Below, piece by piece: positions 1 through 5,305 of a DNA stretch of 5,305 bases (within the stretch, counting starts at the first letter, position 1; each line of letters begins with the position of its first letter). The DNA lies in NCBI GenBank assembly GCA_947487925.1, contig CANLCA010000259.1:1-5305 (forward strand), in the 5' to 3' direction. The notes under the pieces are model-generated. The model was not told the DNA's origin. It saw nothing but the letters and a program-made list of their open reading frames with translations, and ran no database searches. The translations under genes were made by a program, and so were the position numbers. The DNA comes from Verrucomicrobiales bacterium. Its GTDB lineage: Bacteria > Verrucomicrobiota > Verrucomicrobiia > Limisphaerales > F1-80-MAGS106.

Positions 1-2
1 AC

Positions 3-248
3 CACCGTATCAAGACTCTGATTGTGGAGAACTTGATGTTGCAGACCACCGCGGACCAAATCGGCGATGATCAGCCGCTCTTTGGTCCTGGCAGCCTTGG
101 CCTCGATTCCGTGGATGCCCTTCAGCTTGTGGTGGCCCTGGACAAAACCTTTTCTTTGAAAGTGGCAACTCCTGCCGAAGCCAAAGAAACTCTCAGGAGT
201 GTCTCGACCATCGTTCTTGCAATTCAAAAATTGGGCCTGCCCGACTGA
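3..248 (+). CDS. Acyl carrier protein, 5'-truncated by the window edge
   Basis: This is the C-terminal ~82 residues of a small acyl carrier protein, which carries acyl or ketide chains on a phosphopantetheine arm in the cytoplasm. The attachment serine lies in the motif GLDSVDAL; its codon is at 108-110. The surrounding pattern PLFGPGSLGLDSVDALQLVV matches the loop and helix II of ACPs, and the residues before it (IKTLIVENLML) fit helix I. A GTG at 24-26 could be taken as the start, but the frame is open to the left edge and the residues encoded before it (HRIKTLI) continue helix I, so I infer the true start lies a few codons outside the window. The gene ends in a tandem TGA-TAA stop. The 'LGLDSVDAL' style recalls stand-alone ACPs of aryl-polyene-like or other dedicated lipid clusters rather than housekeeping AcpP, but partner enzymes are out of view, so the pathway is unknown. 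The ACP call is firm; the subtype is not. Confidence 0.88.
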   Translation, partial: HRIKTLIVENLMLQTTADQIGDDQPLFGPGSLGLDSVDALQLVVALDKTFSLKVATPAEAKETLRSVSTIVLAIQKLGLPD

Positions 249-633
249 TAATCTTTGGTTGTCGCGGTCCTGCTCCGCATCTCCCGCTGCTCCTCGCTCC
301 TGCGTTGACGTCCCTTGAACCTGGAAAAAGCTACCGAGAAACCACTAAACTTCGCTAATCATCACTCAGACAAGAAGATGTGAAAAATAGCGATCCGGAC
401 GCCGGTTCACTGTATGGGTGAGGTGCTCAGTCAGCGTAACTTCTTCACCATGAGTGTCACTTTGCGAGAATTAGCGGTTCAACTTCCGCTGTTAGGTTGA
501 AAGACTTCGCAGGTTCAGACACATCCTTGTTTTCAGTTGAATCTCGGAGCGGCTGTCCAGGATTGGCCACGAGCCTCCGAAGCCCTGGTGGTTCGCCGGG
601 CCGGACTTGCCCAACCCAGGACGACTGCTGAGC
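249..633. other. Spacer between convergent genes, no gene seen
   Basis: These 385 bases separate the ends of the acyl carrier protein gene (+) and the metallohydrolase gene (-). I find no believable coding region. The stretch at about 271-306 is pyrimidine-rich. A small stem AGCGG/CCGCT (473-477 with 486-490, 8-base loop) overlaps a second possible pairing TTCAAC/GTTGAA (478-483 with 496-501), so alternative small hairpins can be drawn. Neither is followed by a T-run on either strand, so I do not call an intrinsic terminator. No tRNA or promoter is convincing here. Confidence 0.6.
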
Positions 634-3348
634 TCAACTTCCCTCCGGCGCTTCATTTGCAAGACTGAGGAATTTCCGTGCCGCTTCGTCGTAGGCTTGC
701 ATCGCGGCGGCGCGCTCGGGTTCGCGGATGGCGTTGCGACGCTGCTCACGAAGGCGCTCAATCGTCTCGAGGCACCAGAGGGCACTGCGTCGGGAAGCCC
801 GCACGGGTGCGCTCCCAATGAGGACGTTCACCGGATTCGTGTGAAGCTGCGGGAATTGACGCAGCGCGATCCAGCTGGAACGAGCGATGGGAACACGAAA
901 TTGCAGGGTGTGAACCCGGCCATCCGCGGGTACCCGAGCGGATCCGGCAGGCTGTCCATTGAGAATGATTTCCACCAATCGCTCACCTCCCGTCGTCTTG
1001 GTGTCGGTGCGCGATCCGTGGAGGGTGACAGTGTCGCCGCTCCATCGCCGGCCGTCAGGCGGTAGGGCGAATCCATGCGCGACCTGGGCAGGCATCTCGG
1101 CCGCGAAGGCGACTTGGGCTTCCACCGTGACCTCTCCAGGTGTGTCAAGACGAACATCGCCGAAACCAGGCGCGGTGCCATTGACCTTGAACCCCAGGGC
1201 GTGCGCGAAACCGTCGCTCACATAAGACCGTCCTCGCGCGAGGCCATTGCACCATTCTTTGAAGTCGAGGCGCTTTTGCTTTCCGAGCTGCACATACACG
1301 CGGCCTTGCCCGACCCGTTCGCCGCTCATGCACGGGAAATCGGTTTCGCCGCTGACTTTGAGCGGGAAGCCGCAATTCAACAGGTGATACCACATGTTCC
1401 ATTCGGCGACTCGAGCAGTGTCCATCGCGCTGATGAAATCGCATGCTCCGTGCGCCACGCTCACACAAATCTCCATGGCACCCACGCCGTTCATCGGGGG
1501 AACCGCAAAGTTAGGTAGCTCGCTGGCCGCACGGTCATGGGCGGCGGCCATCTCGGATTCGGTTAGCACCCCGTCGTGATCGTCGTCGATTTCTGTGAAA
1601 GCGAATGGCAGCAGCGCCGCCGACGTCTCCGACTGGGTCAGGCGTGCGTCATTGTCGGCATCATGTTTTTGCAAAAGGCGTTTCACGGCGGATGGAGGGT
1701 GGATCTCGAGGCCGCTCGCTGAGTGGGCGTAGCCTGTGACACCGCCCTGCGCCTTGGCCCACCGCATCACTGGCACCGTCCACGAGGGCCAGCCGTTCGT
1801 CTTCGTGCCCCCTGAGCCGGGATAAGTTTGGTCGCTCAGGTTGAGCAAACAGACGTGGCCGAGCGCTTCCGAACCGAAACCGCTGATCTCGAGATCATAT
1901 TTTATCACCGTCAAAGGCTTGCTCAACCGGTTCACGTTTGGCGCGAAAAAGTTTCGTTGATAGGTGAAACACGGCCCCCAGGTGAGCACGCATCCGACAT
2001 TCAACCCCTCGCCTTCGACTTGCTTGAACATATCCTGGGGGGTGACGCCCTCTGTGGGACTTGTGTAGTGGGCGCAACCCGCTCCGTGGATGTGATGGTC
2101 GCCGCTGTAGAAACCGGACTTAGCAGGATCTATCCACCGTTCGAACCTGAAGGAAAGACTGGCTTTGGGGGTCCGGACGATTGCCACCTCCCGGCGCAGT
2201 CGCTTGTATTCAGGGCCGCGCGTGAATTCCACCGTGAGTTTGCCAGGGGGTAGCAGCACCGTGTCACCATCACTCCGATAGATCTGCCGTTGAAAATAGA
2301 AATCTGGCGCAAGCCGTTTCGCTTGCGGCGGGTGCACGTGGCCGGCGGCATCGCGAAAAATAAAACTGGCCGTTGTCGGCGAGCCATCATGATCCCGAAC
2401 TTGGAGCTTCACGGGCACTGCGGGGCGGATGTCGAACAACACCGGTGTCTCCGCCCGAAAACCAAGGTCCTGGGCCTCTCCTGCTACGTCGAACGCAATG
2501 GCGGCTTCGAGCCTCCCCGCGTCCCGGCTGTGGAGGAGTGCCAACGCGTATTCTACTTCCAGACCGCTCAGGTGTGTCGTCATGGGCGGATGAACAAACA
2601 TCTCCAGGTCCAGAAAAGCGTCTTTGCTGGCCACCTTGATGTCGAGTTCGCGCAGCGGCTCGCGCTGCATCCTCTTTGCGCTCAACGGAGTCATGCCTGC
2701 GTAGACCTGCCCCGACTGAGGACTGGTGATGTGAAGCGGTTTCGTGACTGAACTGAAATTGACGACTTTGACGAGGACGGGCGTGTAGCCACTCTGCTGA
2801 AGCACCGCTTTCGCGGGGCCACGCCTCACCTTAACACGCGATTCCGCATTCAGTTCCACGATGAACAGCGCGTGTTCATCGAGCACTCGTTGCAACCCTT
2901 CGGCGTCTGGCTTCCCCGCGACTTTGGCGATGGACGACTTCACCTCTGCCGACCAGGGTGTCCCCAAGAAATCGAGGGCCTCCACCACCCGCGTGGCGTT
3001 TGCCGCCAGGGGTTGCGCGGAGGTCGGGACTACGGGCTCTTGCCCGGTGGTGGGACAAAGGAACGAAAGCCACCCAGCCGCCAGGAGCAAAACGGTGTGG
3101 GCACCTCTAGAGTCAATTGTTGAAACCTTCGAATTCACGGGTCGGAAGCGCAACGGCAGCTCGTGAATGAAAGGAAGTTTCTTTTTCACGGCAGCGCCGA
3201 GCATCGCCGTCCAGAGGTGTTGCCACAAGAAAAAAGCCTCTCGAATCAGCGTGGAATGAGGAGACTCGCTCAGCATGGACTTGGAGTTTCCCCAAAGGCA
3301 AGAACCCGCCCCAGCCATCAGCCGAGGGCGAATGATGGTTTTGTTCAC
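634..3348 (-). CDS. Exported CehA/McbA-family metallohydrolase with EF-hand pair
   Basis: The gene encodes about 904 residues, large for a PHP-like hydrolase. The metal-binding motif SGDHHIHG (about residues 415-422) fits the CehA/McbA branch of the PHP fold; further candidate ligands are GYAHSASG (His ~542), SVAHG (His ~633) and GETDFPC (Asp ~670). CehA and McbA hydrolyse carbaryl, but this family is broad and the substrate here is unknown. Two calcium-type EF-hand loops lie at about 563-574 (DADNDARLTQSE) and 588-599 (DDDHDGVLTESE). The N-terminal third is probably beta-rich. The C-terminus (SSWIALRQFP, then HTNPVNVLIG and RASRRSALWCLE) followed by a charged helix resembles the usual tail of these proteins, from memory. 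A hydrophobic segment (VLLLAAGWLSFL, about residues 86-97) followed by TTGQ looks like a Sec signal. I chose the GTG at 3346-3348 because GGGAGGAAAC precedes it, but that leaves about 85 residues before the signal. Alternatives are ATG 3204, TTG 3153 and GTG 3138. The frame is intact. Family call good, substrate and start uncertain. Confidence 0.85.
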   Translation of the reverse strand: MNKTIIRPRLMAGAGSCLWGNSKSMLSESPHSTLIREAFFLWQHLWTAMLGAAVKKKLPFIHELPLRFRPVNSKVSTIDSRGAHTVLLLAAGWLSFLCPTTGQEPVVPTSAQPLAANATRVVEALDFLGTPWSAEVKSSIAKVAGKPDAEGLQRVLDEHALFIVELNAESRVKVRRGPAKAVLQQSGYTPVLVKVVNFSSVTKPLHITSPQSGQVYAGMTPLSAKRMQREPLRELDIKVASKDAFLDLEMFVHPPMTTHLSGLEVEYALALLHSRDAGRLEAAIAFDVAGEAQDLGFRAETPVLFDIRPAVPVKLQVRDHDGSPTTASFIFRDAAGHVHPPQAKRLAPDFYFQRQIYRSDGDTVLLPPGKLTVEFTRGPEYKRLRREVAIVRTPKASLSFRFERWIDPAKSGFYSGDHHIHGAGCAHYTSPTEGVTPQDMFKQVEGEGLNVGCVLTWGPCFTYQRNFFAPNVNRLSKPLTVIKYDLEISGFGSEALGHVCLLNLSDQTYPGSGGTKTNGWPSWTVPVMRWAKAQGGVTGYAHSASGLEIHPPSAVKRLLQKHDADNDARLTQSETSAALLPFAFTEIDDDHDGVLTESEMAAAHDRAASELPNFAVPPMNGVGAMEICVSVAHGACDFISAMDTARVAEWNMWYHLLNCGFPLKVSGETDFPCMSGERVGQGRVYVQLGKQKRLDFKEWCNGLARGRSYVSDGFAHALGFKVNGTAPGFGDVRLDTPGEVTVEAQVAFAAEMPAQVAHGFALPPDGRRWSGDTVTLHGSRTDTKTTGGERLVEIILNGQPAGSARVPADGRVHTLQFRVPIARSSWIALRQFPQLHTNPVNVLIGSAPVRASRRSALWCLETIERLREQRRNAIREPERAAAMQAYDEAARKFLSLANEAPEGS
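1552..1662 (-). other. EF-hand pair encoded inside the metallohydrolase
   Basis: This segment encodes two 12-residue EF-hand loops starting 25 residues apart. The first, DADNDARLTQSE, has Asp at loop positions 1, 3 and 5 and Glu at 12, but Ala instead of the usual Gly at 6. The second, DDDHDGVLTESE, has Asp at 1, 3 and 5, Gly at 6 and Glu at 12, and is canonical. They sit between the GYAHSASG and MEICVSVAHG segments of the catalytic region. Calcium binding is predicted from the loop pattern; a structural or regulatory role is an inference. Such paired loops are common in exported planctomycete and verrucomicrobial proteins. Confidence 0.8.
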
Positions 3349-3352
3349 GTTT

Positions 3353-3357
3353 CCTCC
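3353..3357 (-). promoter_or_regulatory. Shine-Dalgarno site for the metallohydrolase GTG start
   Basis: Read on the - strand, ACGGGAGGAAAC runs directly into a GTG at 3348-3346. GGAGG lies 4 bases before the start codon, slightly closer than ideal. None of the in-frame starts further down has a comparable site: the ATG at 3204-3202 has only GGACGG close by, and the TTG at 3153 and GTG at 3138 have nothing good. This site decides the chosen start, although the protein logic (a signal peptide about 85 residues further in) argues for a later one. Confidence 0.5.
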
Positions 3358-3475
3358 CGTGGAACTTTTTGGATTTGACTTTTGAGCCAACCCGGTAGGG
3401 CTTACGTGGGAGGATTGCCTACGGCGGCAGGCGGTATTCAACGGAAGTTCCAAGGAGGGTCATGGGAGGATCGAG

Positions 3476-3509
3476 CCCCTGGGTGGGCCGTCGAAGGCCC
3501 ATCCAGGGG
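3476..3509 (+). repeat. Strong inverted repeat (14-bp stem, 6-base loop)
   Basis: The arms CCCCTGGGTGGGCC (3476-3489) and GGCCCATCCAGGGG (3496-3509) pair over 14 bases around the loop GTCGAA. Thirteen pairs are Watson-Crick; the remaining one, 3483 with 3502, is G-T. In a + strand RNA this is a tolerated G-U wobble, while in a - strand RNA it becomes an A-C mismatch, so the structure is best formed by a rightward transcript. No T-run follows on either side, so it is not a standard intrinsic terminator. It could be part of a 5' leader of the downstream serine hydrolase gene, a REP-like palindrome, or a small RNA element. Confidence 0.7.
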
Positions 3510-3936
3510 GCAGCAAGGCGTGAGTCTCCGTTTCTCATCTTTGTCCCAGCGTTCTTTCTCGCTCCACTCGTTCTCCAAATTTTATCGTTCAACCACGATC
3601 AGAAACCGAATTCCTGCTATCAGTCGGAAAAGGCGCAGCAATCCGAACGAGAAGCCACCTGGCGGCGTCTTAGCAATAGACCCTTTCGATCGACGACGGA
3701 AGAAGTGTCTCTGGCGTCGCTCAACAACGGACCAAATCCAAGTCCGAGCCCAACAAATTACACATCCGAACCGTCACGGATAATAGACGCTGATAGCTCA
3801 ATATTGTCCGAGCTAATGAAGTCTGAAAAACCTCAAATGTGGGACAGGCTCTAGATAGAGTTTCCAGAGGGATGCTCCATAAACAGGGCGATCCCTACGG
3901 CGAGGATCCATTGTTGTTTTGATTTGCCCAATGGGT

Positions 3937-3943
3937 GGAGAGG
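3937..3943 (+). promoter_or_regulatory. Shine-Dalgarno site for the serine hydrolase GTG start
   Basis: GGAGAGG lies 7 bases before the GTG at 3951-3953, a near-ideal spacing. The same site is 16 bases from the ATG at 3960-3962, which is too far, and it lies after the in-frame TTG at 3924. This supports GTG 3951 as the start. Confidence 0.6.
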
Positions 3944-3950
3944 TTACAAT

Positions 3951-5291
3951 GTGGCCCCCATGCCTACGTTCTTCTTCCTGACTCGTGCGGCGTCCTTGCT
4001 GCTCGGTGCGGCGATGGTTCTGTCGCCGCCGACCCCATCCTGGTCACAGACGCCGTCCACCAAGAGCTCTCCCGCCCTTGCCGTCGCGTCGCCGGAGAGC
4101 GTCGGAATCTCGTCGGCGCGGCTTGCGCGAATCGACGCCTTGTGCGAGGAAGCCATCAAACAGAACAAGGTTCCCGGGATCGTCGCACTCGTTGCTCGAC
4201 GAGGCGCCATCGTCTATCACAAAGCCTTCGGTTCGGCGGACACGGAAGCCGGCCGCACTCAGAAACCCGACGACATTTTTCGTATCGCCTCCCAATCCAA
4301 AGCCATCACCTCCACAGCGATCATGATGCTTTGGGAACTGGGCAAGTTTCAACTCGACGATCCCATCTCGAAGTATATTCCTGAGTTCAGGAATCCTCAG
4401 GTCCTCAAATCTTTCAACTTCGCTGAGAACTCCTACACCACGAACCCCGCCAAGTCCGAGATCACCATCCGCCACCTCTTGACCCACACGTCGGGCTTGG
4501 GCTATGGGGTCATCGACGGCGATGAACGGTTCCGGATGATCTACAAGAAAGCAGGGGTCACGGACCTGTTTACCACGGAACCTGTCCGGATCGGGGACAG
4601 CGTCAAGAAGCTCGCCAAGCTCCCGCTGCACCATCACCCAGGAGAGCAGTTCACTTACAGCGAGGGTTTGGATGTCCTGGGCTATCTCATTGAGGTGGTG
4701 TCCGGGAAGACCTTCGAGGAATTCCTCAGCGACCATCTTTTCATTCCGCTCGGCATGAGGGACTCGGGGTTTTATCTACCCGCCGAAAAAACTGCGAGGC
4801 TCGTGCCGGTGCTGAAGCCGCAGGATGAGAAGTGGGTCCGCTATCCAGTAACCTTTTATGATCCCGATTATCCGATCAAGGGTGCCAGGACGTTCTTCTC
4901 AGGCGGAGCAGGCCTCTCGAGCACCGCGCGAGATTACGCCACTTTCCTGCAGATGTACCTCAATGGAGGGGTGCTCAACGGCCAACGCATCCTCAGCCGC
5001 ACCACAGTGCAAACCGTGCTCGCCAACCACACCGGCGATCTCATGACCGGAGGCAAAAAGGGCGACAACTTCCAGTCGCTGGCCTTCGGGGTCCTCACGC
5101 ATCAGGGGCAAGACAAGGGAGGAAATGGCAGCGCCGGCACTTTCGATTGGGGTGGTTATTTCAACACGCAGTATTTCGCGGACCCCAAAGAAATGGTCAT
5201 CGGTATCCTGATGAAACAAACCCAAGGCTCGAATAACGACAACACCGGTGGTCTGTTCCGACAACTCGTGTTCCAGTCCATTGATGATTGA
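3951..5291 (+). CDS. Exported class C beta-lactamase-like serine hydrolase
   Basis: The gene encodes a complete 446-residue protein of the beta-lactamase/DD-peptidase superfamily (class C-like, EstB-type). Such enzymes use an acyl-serine intermediate and act as esterases, peptidases or, less often, beta-lactamases; the substrate here cannot be told. The N-terminus has a Sec signal (MAPMPTFFFLTRAASLLLG, with likely cleavage near PSWSQ, residue ~32). The catalytic SxxK motif is SQSK at residues 114-117. The second motif is Tyr-Ser-Glu (236-238), in place of Tyr-x-Asn, and the third is Trp-Gly-Gly (400-402), where true class C enzymes have Lys-Thr-Gly. RHLLTHTSGLG (~174-184) and FSGGAGLSSTARDYATFL (~316-333) are family signatures. 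Length is normal for the family. I chose GTG 3951 for its ribosome binding site; ATG 3960 gives nearly the same protein, while TTG 3924 would only add residues before the signal. It is divergent from the metallohydrolase and may be followed by a co-transcribed gene. Resistance to beta-lactams should not be inferred. Confidence 0.92.
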   Translation: MAPMPTFFFLTRAASLLLGAAMVLSPPTPSWSQTPSTKSSPALAVASPESVGISSARLARIDALCEEAIKQNKVPGIVALVARRGAIVYHKAFGSADTEAGRTQKPDDIFRIASQSKAITSTAIMMLWELGKFQLDDPISKYIPEFRNPQVLKSFNFAENSYTTNPAKSEITIRHLLTHTSGLGYGVIDGDERFRMIYKKAGVTDLFTTEPVRIGDSVKKLAKLPLHHHPGEQFTYSEGLDVLGYLIEVVSGKTFEEFLSDHLFIPLGMRDSGFYLPAEKTARLVPVLKPQDEKWVRYPVTFYDPDYPIKGARTFFSGGAGLSSTARDYATFLQMYLNGGVLNGQRILSRTTVQTVLANHTGDLMTGGKKGDNFQSLAFGVLTHQGQDKGGNGSAGTFDWGGYFNTQYFADPKEMVIGILMKQTQGSNNDNTGGLFRQLVFQSIDD

Positions 5292-5297
5292 GGATTG

Positions 5298-5305
5298 ATG
5301 CGCGA
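5298..5305 (+). CDS. Possible start of a next gene, cut by the window edge
   Basis: Six bases after the serine hydrolase stop (TGA 5289-5291) there is an ATG at 5298-5300, preceded by GAGGA at 5290-5294 that overlaps the stop codon. This arrangement is typical of translationally coupled genes in an operon. Only two full codons (Met-Arg) are visible, so nothing can be said about the product, and the match may be chance. Confidence 0.25.

Larger units (their letters stand above)
3349..3950. other. Spacer between divergent genes, probably non-coding
   Basis: About 600 bases lie between the starts of the metallohydrolase (-) and the serine hydrolase (+), so promoters for both should be here. It contains the ribosome binding sites of both genes and a strong hairpin at 3476-3509. 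The part from about 3550 to 3850 looks more AT-rich than the flanking genes. An open frame at 3462-3854 (+, 130 codons) has AAGGAGG 3 bases before its ATG and one hydrophobic stretch (FLIFVPAFFLAPLVLQIL). However, it uses AGG, AGA, ATA and CGA codons freely and resembles nothing I know, so I do not call it a gene. Short inverted repeats CTCTA/TAGAG (3850-3861) and AGGGAT/ATCCCT (3868-3873 with 3891-3896) are also present. No promoter pair is clear enough to name. Confidence 0.55.

Noticed and set aside
473..490. AGCGGTTCAACTTCCGCT resembles a tRNA T-arm
   Set aside because: The loop is 8 bases, not 7, no matching acceptor strand lies about 65 bases upstream, and no D-arm or anticodon arm can be drawn.
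541..600. CCAGG/CCTGG pairing downstream of the metallohydrolase stop as a terminator
   Set aside because: The stem is only 5 bp with a loop of about 22 bases and no T-run.
607..1518. Long + strand open frames at 607-1065 and 1075-1518 opposite the metallohydrolase gene
   Set aside because: They mirror the codon bias of the - strand gene, show no recognisable domains, and are Arg-, Ser- and Pro-rich as expected for antisense shadows.
3349..3453. Extending the metallohydrolase to the in-frame TTG at 3453
   Set aside because: No ribosome binding site is present there, and the added 35 residues show no feature expected of an N-terminus.
3945..3950. TACAAT as a -10 box that would give a leaderless message starting near ATG 3960
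   Set aside because: It lies inside the ribosome binding site to start codon spacer, and no -35 element sits at 16-18 bases: TTGATT at 3919 is 20 bases away and TTGCCC at 3924 is 15 bases away.
4044..4736. A 230-codon - strand open frame opposite the serine hydrolase gene
   Set aside because: The + strand frame has clear catalytic motifs and a signal peptide; the antisense frame is a GC-driven shadow with no known family.

Overview
The window looks like ordinary chromosomal DNA from a GC-rich bacterium, most likely of the Planctomycetota/Verrucomicrobiota group. That placement is an inference from protein style: a large exported CehA/McbA-type metallohydrolase carrying an EF-hand pair, an exported serine hydrolase, GTG starts and long spacers. 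No rRNA or other marker gene is present to confirm it. I see no tRNA, IS element, CRISPR array, phage gene or attachment site.

Layout. (1) Positions 3-248, + strand: the 3' part of an acyl carrier protein gene whose start lies left of the window. (2) Positions 249-633: a spacer between convergent genes, with no gene and no clear terminator. (3) Positions 634-3348, - strand: one large gene for a predicted exported CehA/McbA-family (PHP-like) metallohydrolase, with two EF-hand loops inserted between its metal-binding segments and an unusually long N-terminal extension. (4) Positions 3349-3950: a spacer of about 600 bases between divergent genes. It holds ribosome binding sites for both flanking genes, a strong 14-bp hairpin, and an open frame at 3462-3854 that is probably not coding. 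(5) Positions 3951-5291, + strand: a complete gene for an exported class C beta-lactamase-like serine hydrolase. Its stop codon is followed at once by a Shine-Dalgarno-like GAGGA and an ATG at 5298, so a co-directional gene may begin at the right edge.

The three genes are not an obvious pathway. The acyl carrier protein belongs to a lipid or polyketide-type locus to the left. The metallohydrolase and the serine hydrolase are divergently transcribed and both predicted to leave the cytoplasm; they could share a control region, but the sequence gives no common substrate. I found no convincing evidence of a new multi-gene system. The most interesting points are the EF-hand insertion in the metallohydrolase, its conflicting start-site signals, and the hairpin in the divergent spacer.
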